Assembly: GCF_008017455.1 (NCBI RefSeq)
Contig: NZ_VRTY01000059.1
Location: forward strand, 1-38,578
Length of the DNA: 38,578 nucleotides
DNA from: Pontibacter qinzhouensis
GTDB lineage: Bacteria > Bacteroidota > Bacteroidia > Cytophagales > Hymenobacteraceae
Reading direction: 5' to 3'
The notes under the pieces are model-generated. The model saw only the letters and a program-made list of their open reading frames with translations. It did not search any database and was not told the DNA's origin. A program made the translations under genes and the position numbers. Positions 8,141-16,100 of the stretch are shown piece by piece. Positions within the stretch are counted from its first letter, which is position 1. Each line of letters starts with the position of its first letter.

Positions 8141-8163
8141 AGTGGATACTTAAAAGTGTTGTT

Positions 8164-9237
8164 ATGTCAGTTGATTCAATAACTATACCAGTACAGAGAG
8201 CGGCAAAATCGCGTGTGGCTGAACTGGACTACGATAACCTGGTGTTCGGGAAAAATTTCTCTGACCACATGTTCGTAGTAGATTACAAGGACGGGGAGTG
8301 GCAAAACCCTCAGATTGTGCCTTACGGCAACATGTCGGTTAGTCCGGCTAACTCTGCGCTGCATTATGGCCAGGCTATTTTTGAGGGCATGAAAGCCTAC
8401 CGCGATGAGAACGGCGATATTTTGCTTTTCAGACCGCTGGATAACTTTAAGCGCCTGAACGCATCGGCTGAGCGCCTGTGCATGGCCGAGCTTCCGGAGG
8501 AACTGTTTATGCAGGGCCTGGAGCAGTTGCTGCGCCTCGATGCCGAATGGATACCAGCCAAAGCAGGTAGCTCGCTGTACATCCGTCCGTTTATGTTTGC
8601 CACCGATGAGTTCCTGGGAGTTCGTCCGTCGCTTTCGTATAAGTTTGCTATTATTACCGGCCCGGTGGGTGCCTACTACGACATGCCTGTAAAGGTAGCC
8701 GTGGAGCCGACTTACGTACGATCTGCCGAAGGTGGTGCAGGCTACGCCAAAGCAGCCGGTAACTATGCCGCAGCCCTCTTGCCAACCAAAAAAATGCAGG
8801 AAAAAGGCTACCACCAGCTTATCTGGACAGATGCCAAAGAACATAAGTACATTGAGGAATCTGGTACCATGAACGTCATGTTTGTGGTAGATGGCGTGCT
8901 GATTACGCCAAGCCTGAGCACCAGCATTCTGCATGGCGTAACACGCAGCAGTGTATTGCAGGTGGCCCGCGACCTGGGTTACCAGGTAGAGGAACGAAAA
9001 GTGTCGGTTGCTGAGATTATTGAAGCCCATAAAGCCGGAAAGCTGCAGGAAGCATTTGGCACCGGAACTGCAGCCATTATCTCTCAGATCGCCCTGATAG
9101 CACACGAAGGACAGGAGTATGAGTTGCCGCCGGTAGAGAGCCGCGAAATTTCGCAAAGCATTGGAGCTGCCTTAGATAAAATAAGGTCGGGCCAGGCACC
9201 GGATCCGCACAACTGGGTACACAGAATCAGCCTCTGA
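8164..9237 (+). CDS. ilvE: Branched-chain amino acid aminotransferase
   Basis: This 357-residue class IV PLP enzyme interconverts leucine, isoleucine and valine with their 2-oxo acids, using glutamate/2-oxoglutarate, in the cytoplasm. It is of the longer BCAT form: HYGQAIFEGMKAYR at 67-80, LYIRPFMFATDEFLGV, and the PLP-lysine region AKAAGNYAAALLPTKK with K196 as the probable Schiff-base lysine. ESGTMNVMFV and the C-terminal FGTGTAAIISQI segment that helps bind phosphate are also present. It stands alone between a repeat-rich spacer and a terminator hairpin, with a possible promoter box at 8133-8140. No other branched-chain genes are near. Confidence 0.94.
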   Translation: MSVDSITIPVQRAAKSRVAELDYDNLVFGKNFSDHMFVVDYKDGEWQNPQIVPYGNMSVSPANSALHYGQAIFEGMKAYRDENGDILLFRPLDNFKRLNASAERLCMAELPEELFMQGLEQLLRLDAEWIPAKAGSSLYIRPFMFATDEFLGVRPSLSYKFAIITGPVGAYYDMPVKVAVEPTYVRSAEGGAGYAKAAGNYAAALLPTKKMQEKGYHQLIWTDAKEHKYIEESGTMNVMFVVDGVLITPSLSTSILHGVTRSSVLQVARDLGYQVEERKVSVAEIIEAHKAGKLQEAFGTGTAAIISQIALIAHEGQEYELPPVESREISQSIGAALDKIRSGQAPDPHNWVHRISL

Positions 9238-9254
9238 AATACGAAGTAACAGAT

Positions 9255-9295
9255 AAGTGCTGAAGTGTAAGCCATCGGTTTATGCTTCAGCACTT
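9255..9295 (+). terminator. Hairpin terminator after ilvE
   Basis: AAGTGCTGAAG (9255-9265) pairs perfectly with CTTCAGCACTT (9285-9295), and TAAGCC/GGTTTA extends pairing in the loop. The T-containing tail TGTGTTTTAA follows. It sits 18 bp after the ilvE stop. Confidence 0.75.
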
Positions 9296-9330
9296 TGTGT
9301 TTTAACGACATTCATTAAACAGAAATAACG

Positions 9331-10408
9331 ATGACCACAGAGCAGGTAAAAGAGTTAAAGGGCCGTGTAGAGGCCTTGAGGAGGTATCTTTGACTACGAT
9401 AACAAGATACAACAGGTAGAGGAAACAGAGCATCAAACCACAGCACCCGATTTCTGGGACGACCCTAAGGCGGCTGAAAAGGTGCTGAAGGAGATTAAAG
9501 GCATAAAGGTGTGGACCGACCACTATGCTGAAGTGGAAAAAGCCGTGTCTGATTTCGAGGTACTGTTCGATTTCTATAAAGAAGGCGACGTATCGGAGGA
9601 GGATATAAAAGAGGAGTTCAAAAAGACCGTGGAGGCGGTGGAGGGGCTGGAGTTTAAGCGCATGCTCAGCGGTGAAGAGGACCAACTGAGTGCGGTGCTG
9701 GAGATAAACCCGGGCGCTGGTGGTACCGAAAGCCAGGACTGGGCCGAGATACTTATGCGCATGTACATTATGTGGGCCGAATCGCACAACTTTACTGTAA
9801 AACAGCTCAACTACAACCCCGGCGATGGTGCTGGCATTAAATCGGCTACGCTGGAGATTACCGGCGACTTTGCCTACGGCTACCTGAAGTCTGAGATAGG
9901 GGTGCACCGCCTGGTGCGTATATCGCCGTTCGACTCCGGTGGCAGGCGCCACACTTCTTTTGCCTCTATTTTCGCTTACCCGGTGGTAGACGACACAATT
10001 AATATCGAGATCAACATGAGCGACATCGACTGGGATACTTTCCGGTCGGGTGGTGCCGGTGGCCAGAACGTGAACAAAGTAGAGACAGCGGTGCGCCTGA
10101 AGCACAAGCCATCAGGTATCGTAATTGAGTGCCAGATAGAACGCTCGCAGCTCATGAACAAAGAGCACGCCATCCGCATGCTAAGGTCGCGCCTTTACCA
10201 GATTGAGATTGAAAAGCGCAACGAGGAGCGTGACCGGGTGGAGAGTACCAAAAAGCGCATCGACTTTGGCTCCCAGATCCGCAACTACGTGCTGCACCCG
10301 TACAAGCTGATTAAAGACGTACGCACAGGCGTAGAGCGTACCGATGTGCAAAACGTACTCGATGGCGACCTCGACGATTACATTAAGGCCTACCTGATGG
10401 AGGCGTAG
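9331..10408 (+). CDS. prfB: Peptide chain release factor 2, expressed through a +1 frameshift
   Basis: RF2 reads UGA and UAA stop codons and triggers peptide release. The gene is in two frames. ATG 9331 opens a 20-codon frame that ends at TGA 9391-9393 within TATCTTTGACTAC, and the main frame continues from GAC 9392 to the stop at 10408. Joining 9331-9390 to 9392-10408 gives a 358-residue product of normal RF2 length. The AGGAGG at 9379-9384, just before the slip codon CTT, is the classic internal Shine-Dalgarno stimulator. The UGA-recognition tripeptide SPF (in VRISPFDSGG) and the catalytic GGQ (in GGAGGQNVNKVE) are both present. A caller that ignores the shift would start the gene falsely at 9482. 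Expression is autoregulated: scarce RF2 leaves UGA unread and favours the shift. Confidence 0.96.
9379..9394 (+). promoter_or_regulatory. prfB: Programmed +1 frameshift site of prfB
   Basis: AGGAGGTATCTTTGAC holds the Shine-Dalgarno-like AGGAGG, the slippery CTT and the in-frame TGA at 9391-9393. Shifting forward by one base gives GAC as the next codon. This organisation matches the well-known RF2 site of E. coli (AGGGGGTATCTTTGAC) with one base changed. Confidence 0.95.
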
Positions 10409-10462
10409 GCTTCGCCAAATTAAAAATTAGAAATTCAAAATTAGAAATGGAATAGAACAAAC

Positions 10463-10488
10463 CTCGCAGCGTCTTTCAGGCCTGCGAG
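10463..10488 (+). terminator. Hairpin after prfB
   Basis: CTCGCAG (10463-10469) pairs with CTGCGAG (10482-10488) and is followed by CGTTTTGTTTTA. It lies 54 bp after the prfB stop. A 26-nt hairpin with the same arms occurs at 26648-26673. Confidence 0.6.
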
Positions 10489-10525
10489 CGTTTTGTTTTA
10501 ATGCAACTGCAAATCTTCTGCCATG

Positions 10526-10583
10526 ACCCTTGGCTTGAAAAGGTGCCATTTTCTTCCGAAGGGGCATTTCATTAGAAGAATTG
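10526..10583 (+). repeat. Dispersed 58-bp repeat, copy 4
   Basis: Begins ACCCTTGGCTTG, has CTTCCGAAGGGGCATTTCAT and ends TAGAAGAATTG. It runs on into GATTGTTAGTTGCTGATTG. Confidence 0.8.
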
Positions 10584-10689
10584 ATTGTTGATTGTTAGTT
10601 GCTGATTGTTGAACGGTTAAATTGGATGCTGTAAAAGTTAAAGTGGACTTGAACCTTAAACTTTGCCTTTTAAGCAGTCAATTCAAGGA

Positions 10690-10735
10690 AAAAACATCCA
10701 CTCAATCCCTCACTCAAAATTCCCAAACTCACACC
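10690..10735 (-). repeat. Class 1 AT-rich arm before rnhB
   Basis: Plus-strand words ATCCACTCAATCCCTCACTC and AAAATTCCCAAACTC end 9 bp before the rnhB ATG. Inverted, they match the arm that follows the stop codon at 7731. Confidence 0.55.
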
Positions 10736-10743
10736 TTTACCCC

Positions 10744-11337
10744 ATGCTCCTCTCTACCTACAGCAATTTACCTTTAGAAGCCGGCATAGACGAAGCGGGC
10801 CGTGGCTGCCTGGCTGGTCCGGTAGTGGCTGCTGCCGTTATATTACCTCCGGATTACAAACACGACTTACTCACCGACTCTAAACTGTTAAAGCGGAACC
10901 AGCGTGACCTGTTGCGCCCACAGATTATGCAGGATGCCGTGGCCTGGGCAGTAGGAGAGGCACTTCCAGCCGAAATAGACAGTATTAATATTCTGCAGGC
11001 TACTTTCCTGGCTATGCACCGGGCGGTGCAGAAGCTGCAGCTGCAGCTGCAACCCGAGTTCTTACTTATAGATGGTAACCGCTTTAAGCCTTATAAAGAC
11101 GTGCCGCATGCCTGTATTGTAAAAGGCGATAGCAAATATCTTTCTATAGCGGCGGCCTCTGTACTGGCAAAAACGCACCGCGATGAGTTGATGGAGAAGT
11201 TGAGCGAAGAATATAACCTGTATGGCTGGGAACAGAACGCAGGTTACCCTACCCGTAAGCATCGGCAGGCCATACAAGAACATGGAGCGTGTGTGCACCA
11301 CCGGCAGTCGTTTACGTTACTGCCGCCGGTGCTTTAA
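10744..11337 (+). CDS. rnhB: Ribonuclease HII
   Basis: RNase HII cuts the RNA strand of RNA-DNA hybrids and single ribonucleotides in DNA, working in replication and ribonucleotide excision repair. The 197-residue protein shows the family active site: GIDEAGRG with D16 and E17, LIDGN with D110, and VKGDSKYLSIAAASVLAKTH with D129. The DSKLL block and the Tyr-Pro-Thr-Arg stretch near the C-terminus (YPTRKHRQAI) also fit. An earlier in-frame TTG at 10663 would add 27 residues encoded by repeat arms, so ATG 10744 is preferred. It ends 37 bp before the convergent response-regulator gene. Confidence 0.94.
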   Translation: MLLSTYSNLPLEAGIDEAGRGCLAGPVVAAAVILPPDYKHDLLTDSKLLKRNQRDLLRPQIMQDAVAWAVGEALPAEIDSINILQATFLAMHRAVQKLQLQLQPEFLLIDGNRFKPYKDVPHACIVKGDSKYLSIAAASVLAKTHRDELMEKLSEEYNLYGWEQNAGYPTRKHRQAIQEHGACVHHRQSFTLLPPVL

Positions 11338-11374
11338 AATAAGTGGAAACAGTACCACGTTTGGCTCTGCAGCT

Positions 11375-11812
11375 TTAATTCAGCTTTACCAGGTCTAAAA
11401 ACAGGCTGAAGCTATCGAGCGAGGAGTGACTTTTGTTAAAGCTATCGAAGGTGAGGGGTTTTACAATATACCCGGCCACGTTTAACTTTTGAGCTGCAAA
11501 CCGGTCTGTTTCCTCATTTGAGGTGGTCATTATAAATACCGGTATGTGGCTGAACTCCGGCTCCCGGCGCATTTCTGCCAGAAACTCCAGGCCGTTCATT
11601 TTAGGCATGTTAATATCGAGTAAAATCACACTTGGCGCAGGCGATATGCGTTCTTCGCCCTCACTGCCGCGCAGCATGTTCAGCGCGTCCTTACCGTTGC
11701 GGGCAACATGAATCGGATGGTTAACATTTATTTTCTTTAACTCTCGTTCAACATTCATAATATCCAGATAGTCATCTTCTACTAAAAGGATATTTACTTT
11801 TTTATCGCTCAT
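11375..11812 (-). CDS. Single-domain response regulator (Rcp1-like REC protein)
   Basis: This 145-residue protein is one receiver domain with no output domain. The acidic pair is in LLVEDD (E12, D13, D14), the phosphorylation site is D66 in ILLDINMPKMNG, the signalling threonine is T96 or T97 in IMTTSNEE, and K118 is in YIVKPL. The N-terminal DDYLDIMNVERELKKI pattern and the 10-residue insert around GSEGEERISPAP resemble Rcp1-type regulators that work with phytochrome-like kinases. It lies 43 bp downstream of the histidine kinase on the same strand, so it is the likely phospho-acceptor. With no DNA-binding domain, it must act by protein contact or relay phosphate onward. The target is unknown. 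Confidence 0.9.
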   Translation of the reverse strand: MSDKKVNILLVEDDYLDIMNVERELKKINVNHPIHVARNGKDALNMLRGSEGEERISPAPSVILLDINMPKMNGLEFLAEMRREPEFSHIPVFIMTTSNEETDRFAAQKLNVAGYIVKPLTFDSFNKSHSSLDSFSLFLDLVKLN

Positions 11813-11855
11813 AAGGTGTTGTTCTTCTTGTAAAATTAAGAATAAAAAAAGACAC

Positions 11856-13325
11856 TTAGGTATACTTTGGCCAGGTAAAGCTAAAAGTAGCTCCCTGCCC
11901 AGGCATTGAGTTCACCCAAATAGTGCCTCCCTGCCGCTCTACGATCTTCTTCACAATGGCCAATCCTACGCCGGTGCTCTCAACGGCATCGCGCTCCTGC
12001 AGTGTCTGGAAAATTACAAAAATGCGGTCGTGGTACTCCGGGTCAATGCCCGGCCCATCGTCTGCTACAGAGAAAACGTGAAAATGTGTTTCTTCGTGAT
12101 GCGTGACCGTTATTTTTCCTTCTTTTTTATGATGATATTTTATGGCGTTGCTGATCAGGTTGGCAAACACCTGCTGTAGCTGCACCCGCACAGTGTACAC
12201 CTCCGGCAGGTTGTCCTGCACCTTTACCTTAAAACCGGTTGGTGGGGCCACCATGTCTACTACCTCCACAAGCAGGTGGTTCACATCCACTTCTTCCTCT
12301 ATCTGGGAGGTGCGGCCGATGCGTGCCAGTGCTAATATACCGTTTATCAGGTTTTCCATGCGATGCACGCGTACCCGCATCATCATCAGGTACTCCTGCA
12401 CGTTTGGCGGCACATCTTTGCCCATGTCTTCTTCTACCCAGCGGGAGGCCACCTCGATGCCCCGTAACGGCGCTTTCAGGTCATGCGATACCACATAGGC
12501 AAACTGGTCCAGTTCCTTGTTTTTCCGGTCAAGTTCGCCAAAGGTTTCGTCTATAGTAGACGACATGCGGTTAAGCGAGCGTGAGAGCTGACTGAGCTCA
12601 TCCTGCGAGGTGTCTACTATCTGGGTTTTAAATTCGCCCCGCGATATTTTGTCGGCCAGTGTTACCATTTTTACGATGCGGTTGGTAATAAGGCGGGTAA
12701 TATAGTAAGCCCAGCTCAGGCCCAGAATAACTGAAACTATTGTCAGGATAACCGACACATTGCGCGTATTCTCAATACTTTCGCTCAGCCTGTCGGCTCT
12801 TATCTGCCTGAGTTTGTATTCGTAAGAGTTAAAATCGCCGAAAATGGACCTGATGCTGTCCATCACTATTTTCTCTGCCATAATCAGGCTGTCTACCGAA
12901 AGGTCGTATTGGCTAACTTCGTTGCTTACAGTATCTATACGCCGGAGTTCGATAAGGGGCTCAGCATAATTTGCCTGCCATCGCTGCTGCATGGCGATAA
13001 TTTTATCTACGCGAACACCCTGCTCCGGCGAGTGCACCGAGTAGTTCTTTATTTCCTTAAAAAAAGCGGGCAACTGCTCGTTTGCTTTTACATAAGGTTC
13101 CAGAAATGTCTCGTTGCTGTTAAGCAGAAATCCGCGAAGGCCCGCTTCCATGTCGATGATATTCCGTTGCAACGATGCCGAACTCCGCACAGCCACCTGC
13201 GACCGCGACACCCAGCCCATGTTTTCTACTACATCTTCTGTAAGCCTGAAGTTAACAATAGCCACCGCTGTAAAGAGAACCGAGATTAAAACAAACCCGG
13301 TAAAGAGCTTAACCGATAATTTCAT
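11856..13325 (-). CDS. CHASE3-HAMP sensor histidine kinase
   Basis: The 489-residue inner-membrane kinase is ordered as follows. TM1 is at about 7-26. A periplasmic CHASE3-like helical sensor spans about 35-185, with the typical RNIIDMEAGLRGFLL stretch. TM2 is at about 189-210 and a HAMP linker at about 210-265. The HisKA domain has H281 in VSHDLKAPLRG, and the HATPase domain spans about 370-487. ATP-site boxes are visible: N393 in ISNAIKYHHK, G1 DDGPGID and G2 GVGLAIVKK. It phosphorylates itself on H281 and passes phosphate to an aspartate, most likely D66 of the next gene. The stimulus is unknown, as CHASE3 ligands are not predictable. It is transcribed divergently from gcvT. Confidence 0.92.
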   Translation of the reverse strand: MKLSVKLFTGFVLISVLFTAVAIVNFRLTEDVVENMGWVSRSQVAVRSSASLQRNIIDMEAGLRGFLLNSNETFLEPYVKANEQLPAFFKEIKNYSVHSPEQGVRVDKIIAMQQRWQANYAEPLIELRRIDTVSNEVSQYDLSVDSLIMAEKIVMDSIRSIFGDFNSYEYKLRQIRADRLSESIENTRNVSVILTIVSVILGLSWAYYITRLITNRIVKMVTLADKISRGEFKTQIVDTSQDELSQLSRSLNRMSSTIDETFGELDRKNKELDQFAYVVSHDLKAPLRGIEVASRWVEEDMGKDVPPNVQEYLMMMRVRVHRMENLINGILALARIGRTSQIEEEVDVNHLLVEVVDMVAPPTGFKVKVQDNLPEVYTVRVQLQQVFANLISNAIKYHHKKEGKITVTHHEETHFHVFSVADDGPGIDPEYHDRIFVIFQTLQERDAVESTGVGLAIVKKIVERQGGTIWVNSMPGQGATFSFTWPKYT

Positions 13326-13599
13326 TTACCTATACTTAGCCAATATTAAAAGGACGAGCTGCGAATCAGCAGTGTGTAAGACCGCTAAGGGTACACCTGC
13401 TTTCCTTTAAAGGAAAAACATTCGGGGCTAAGATGCAAACAGAAGAGAAAAACAAATAGAAATGCGCCAAAAAGGGCACAGCAGTACGGGTTAAAACGAA
13501 TGTCATTAGTTGTAGCAGAGCTGAAAGTAATGGTGGGTATACGTGTAGTCACGGAAGAGGTTATCGGCAGGTTTACAAAGCACCTGCCTGCGCTCGAAA

Positions 13600-13656
13600 G
13601 CCTTGGCAGTTTTAACCAGAAAATGCTTCTGAAGGGTGTTTTCATTTGAATAATTA
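13600..13656 (+). repeat. Dispersed 58-bp repeat, copy 5
   Basis: Begins GCCTTGGCAGTTTT, has GCTTCTGAAGGGTG and ends TTTTCATTTGAATAATTA. Confidence 0.75.
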
Positions 13657-13817
13657 TATAGCTACACTGGTATTAGGTAATTTGGCTGAAGATTTAAACA
13701 AGGACGTGAAGGCTAGCCGGAGTAGCTGGAAAGGACCTTACTTATGGAAGAGGTCCGGGTACAGCAGTATTAGCGGTAAAGTGGTACTGCAAAATTTCGG
13801 ATACCATTTAATTTAGC

Positions 13818-13825
13818 TATTTTTG
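13818..13825 (+). promoter_or_regulatory. Candidate -7 box of the gcvT promoter
   Basis: TATTTTTG fits TAnnTTTG and lies 28 bp before the gcvT ATG. The -33 region (TTTCGG at 13795) is a weak match. Confidence 0.35.
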
Positions 13826-13853
13826 CTGGTCATTCATTTATTTAAAATCGCAT

Positions 13854-14942
13854 ATGGAGCTTAAAAAAATTGCCTTAAACGATGTGCATGTAGCCATGGG
13901 AGCCAAAATGGTGCCCTTTGCCGGTTACAACATGCCTGTACGTTATGCCTCTGATATAGAAGAACACAATACAGTCAGAAACGCGGTAGGCATTTTTGAT
14001 GTGTCGCATATGGGTGAGTTTATGGTGAGAGGTGCCAATGCACTGGAACTCATCCAAAGAACCACCTCCAACGACGCCTCTAAGCTCACAAACGGTAAAG
14101 TGCAATATTCCTGCTTCCCCAACGACGAAGGCGGCATTGTAGACGACCTGCTGGTATACCGTATGAGTGCGGAAGAATACATGCTGGTGGTAAATGCCTC
14201 GAACATAGATAAAGACTGGGAGTGGCTTACAAGCCATAACACCGAAGGAGCAGCTCTGGAGAATATTTCGGACCAACTTTCACTGCTTGCCGTGCAAGGC
14301 CCTAAATCTATAGAGGCACTGCAGGCGCTAACCCCAGTAGACCTGGCCAGTATGGCCTACTATACTTTTGAGATAGGAGCGTTTGCCGGTGTGCCCAACG
14401 TTATTATTTCAGCAACTGGTTATACTGGTGCAGGCGGTTTCGAGATTTATGTGAAAAACGAAGATGCCCTTCAGGTGTTTGAAGCCATTATGGAAGCAGG
14501 CAAAGAGGCTGGCATAAAACCAATTGGCCTGGGAGCCCGCGATACCCTGCGCCTCGAAATGGGCTACTGCCTCTACGGCAACGACATTAACGACACCACC
14601 TCACCACTCGAAGCCGGCCTGGGCTGGATCACGAAGTTCGATAAAGAGTTTACAAACTCCGAAAACCTGAAAGCACAAAAGGCGGAAGGTGTAAAACGCA
14701 AGCTGGTGGCTTTCGAGATGGTAGATAAAGCAATTCCAAGAGCACATTACGAGCTGGTAGATGCAACCGGTGCTGCTGTTGGCGAAGTAACCTCCGGCAC
14801 CATGTCGCCTACACTGGGCAAAGGCATAGGGCTGGGCTACGTGAAGCAGGAGCTGAGCAAGCCTGGCACCGAACTTTTTGTGCGAGTGCGCAACAAAGAC
14901 ATGAAAGCACAGGTAGTAAAGCTGCCTTTCGTTAAAAATTAA
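13854..14942 (+). CDS. gcvT: Glycine cleavage system T protein (aminomethyltransferase)
   Basis: GcvT moves the methylene group from the aminomethyl-lipoyl H protein to tetrahydrofolate, releasing ammonia. The 362-residue length is standard. Family landmarks are MVPFAGYNMPVRY near the start, VGIFDVSHMGEF, the folate-site region YTGAGGFEIYV, LGARDTLRLEMGYCLYGNDI (about 230-249), and the C-terminal barrel with VTSGTMSPTLGKGIGLGYV. gcvH and gcvP are not in the window, as is common in Bacteroidota where the genes are unlinked. A candidate promoter box is at 13818-13825. I looked for a glycine riboswitch in the leader and did not see one. The ComB-family gene follows 74 bp later on the same strand. 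Confidence 0.95.
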   Translation: MELKKIALNDVHVAMGAKMVPFAGYNMPVRYASDIEEHNTVRNAVGIFDVSHMGEFMVRGANALELIQRTTSNDASKLTNGKVQYSCFPNDEGGIVDDLLVYRMSAEEYMLVVNASNIDKDWEWLTSHNTEGAALENISDQLSLLAVQGPKSIEALQALTPVDLASMAYYTFEIGAFAGVPNVIISATGYTGAGGFEIYVKNEDALQVFEAIMEAGKEAGIKPIGLGARDTLRLEMGYCLYGNDINDTTSPLEAGLGWITKFDKEFTNSENLKAQKAEGVKRKLVAFEMVDKAIPRAHYELVDATGAAVGEVTSGTMSPTLGKGIGLGYVKQELSKPGTELFVRVRNKDMKAQVVKLPFVKN

Positions 14943-15016
14943 AAATTACTGATGCGGCCCTGGCGTGCACTGCTGTAGCTGCACCCCTTGTTCCTCATCA
15001 GGTTAACACTAGAATT

Positions 15017-15742
15017 ATGCCATCTATTGATGTTTGTTTCAGCCCCGAGCTGATCCATTTATTTGACTTAAGAGGAAAAGCGGTTGTGGCAGTAGATATA
15101 CTGCGCGCTTCTTCTACCATGGTTACGGCTTTTGCACACGGTGCAGCCACCATTATTCCTGTTACACAACTCGAAGAGTGCCTGGGCCTGGCAAAACAAG
15201 GATGCCTGACAGCCGCAGAGCGCGACGGAATAAAAGCCGAAGGCTTCGATTTCGGAAATTCGCCGTTCAGTTACATGATTCCGGAAGTAAAGGGCAGCAC
15301 CATTGCCATTACCACCACCAACGGTACCCGTGCCATTCGTTTGTCAGAAGCAGCCGAAGAAATAGTGATTGGCTCCTTTCTGAACCTCGAAACCGTAGTA
15401 AACCACCTGGTGGAGCTGCAACTGGATGTGCTGGTGGTATGCGCCGGCTGGAAAGGCATGTTCAATCTCGAAGACTCGCTGTATGCTGGCGCTGTGGCAG
15501 AACAATTGCTGGAACGTGGCTTCAGCTCCGGCAGCGATGCAACACTAGGCGCGCTGCACCTGTACCAGAACGCCAAAGCCGATCTATTCCAGTACCTGCA
15601 GGCCTCCTCGCATGTGCAGCGCATGCAGCGGCTAGAGATCACCAAAGACATTCATTTCTGCCTGCAGCACAACCTTTACGATGTGCTGCCCGTGTGGCAA
15701 AACGATAAGCTGGTGAACCTGAAAGCCGTGCCGGTGGCTTAA
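15017..15742 (+). CDS. comB: 2-phosphosulfolactate phosphatase family protein (ComB)
   Basis: ComB removes phosphate from 2-phospho-3-sulfolactate, the second step of coenzyme M synthesis in methanogens. The 241-residue protein has the family signatures VDILRASST (26-34), TTTNGTRA (99-106) and CAGWKGMFNLED (142-153), with DFGNSP between them. Homologues occur in bacteria that make no coenzyme M, where sulfolactate may lead to sulfopyruvate and cysteate. Cytophagales make sulfonolipids from cysteate, so a role in supplying that pathway is an attractive inference, but no comA, comC or sulfonolipid gene is in view. It follows gcvT by 74 bp and ends at a strong hairpin, so the two may share a transcript. 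Confidence 0.85.
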   Translation: MPSIDVCFSPELIHLFDLRGKAVVAVDILRASSTMVTAFAHGAATIIPVTQLEECLGLAKQGCLTAAERDGIKAEGFDFGNSPFSYMIPEVKGSTIAITTTNGTRAIRLSEAAEEIVIGSFLNLETVVNHLVELQLDVLVVCAGWKGMFNLEDSLYAGAVAEQLLERGFSSGSDATLGALHLYQNAKADLFQYLQASSHVQRMQRLEITKDIHFCLQHNLYDVLPVWQNDKLVNLKAVPVA

Positions 15743-15764
15743 GAGTTCATCAACAAGTTTCATG

Positions 15765-15799
15765 CAAAAGCGGCTGCCTGCGTAAGGCGGCCGCTTTTG
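15765..15799. terminator. Strong hairpin terminator after comB
   Basis: CAAAAGCGGCTGCC pairs with GGCGGCCGCTTTTG over 14 bp with one G-U pair and a 7-nt loop. It lies 22 bp after the comB stop and ends in a T run. Confidence 0.85.
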
Positions 15800-15976
15800 T
15801 ACTTTCAGCAGCCCAAGGTCAGGTCCTTGCTATTACCAGGTTATTCTAACCCAAATCGTACGATATCCAGTTCAATGTATTGCGGTAGGTAGCAAAGGAG
15901 CAAATACATTTGCCAGGTGCACCCATTGAGCCGGCACTGTCTGAGCGTTCAGCGAGTTTGGCGGGTCGTAATTTTT

Positions 15977-16010
15977 TTTGTTCTTTTTGTATTAAGACAA
16001 AAAGAACAAA
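15977..16010. repeat. Perfect 14-bp AT-rich inverted repeat
   Basis: TTTGTTCTTTTTGT and ACAAAAAGAACAAA flank the 6-nt loop ATTAAG. It is preceded by a T run. It could terminate transcription or be part of a dispersed element. Confidence 0.7.
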
Positions 16011-16100
16011 GACAACAGCAATGAAATAATGTGCTTCTGCTATTACAACTGTAACAGCTACTATGCAAACTTAGACTAAACTGCCAGTAGCCTCTGCTTC

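Larger units (their letters stand above)
7732..8163. other. Spacer of 432 bp: composite of repeat arms, dispersed repeat and a GC-rich block
   Basis: From left to right the spacer holds a class 1 arm (7732-7765), a TTGCATCCAATTTAACTATA word, class 2 words (CAATCAGCAATCAACAATT), repeat copy 3 (7873-7931), a GC-rich block at about 7975-8035 and an AT-rich promoter zone before ilvE. A 72-codon minus-strand ORF across 7898-8116 is an artefact of these repeats. Confidence 0.6.
10409..10743. other. Spacer of 335 bp between prfB and rnhB, repeat-rich
   Basis: It contains a short AT-rich lead (AAAATTAGAAATTCAAAATT), a hairpin at 10463-10488, repeat copy 4 at 10526-10583, class 2 words up to about 10612, the word TTAAATTGGATGC, and a class 1 arm at 10690-10730. 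The part from 10526 to 10735 is a rough inverted duplicate of 7732-7931. No gene is seen. Confidence 0.6.
13326..13853. other. Divergent spacer of 528 bp between the kinase gene and gcvT
   Basis: It contains repeat copy 5 (13600-13656) and two small hairpins in the gcvT leader: GGACCT/AGGTCC at 13733-13756 and GCAGTA/TACTGC at 13764-13790. An 86-codon minus ORF at 13385-13645 starts inside the repeat and looks non-coding. Nothing else is recognised in 13380-13599. Confidence 0.55.

Noticed and set aside
8176..9156. Long minus-strand ORF of 326 codons opposite ilvE
   Set aside because: It is antisense to a clear aminotransferase; its sequence is rich in His, Arg and Gln as expected for the reverse of a coding frame.
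10663..10743. Longer start of rnhB at TTG
   Set aside because: The additional 27 codons fall in a class 1 repeat arm and do not match the family.
13385..13645. Minus-strand ORF of 86 codons upstream of gcvT
   Set aside because: Its N-terminus is encoded by repeat copy 5 and the composition resembles no protein; it is probably chance.
13657..13853. Possible glycine riboswitch in the gcvT leader
   Set aside because: Two small stem-loops are present, but none of the conserved glycine-aptamer core was recognised, and one stem has only 6 bp.
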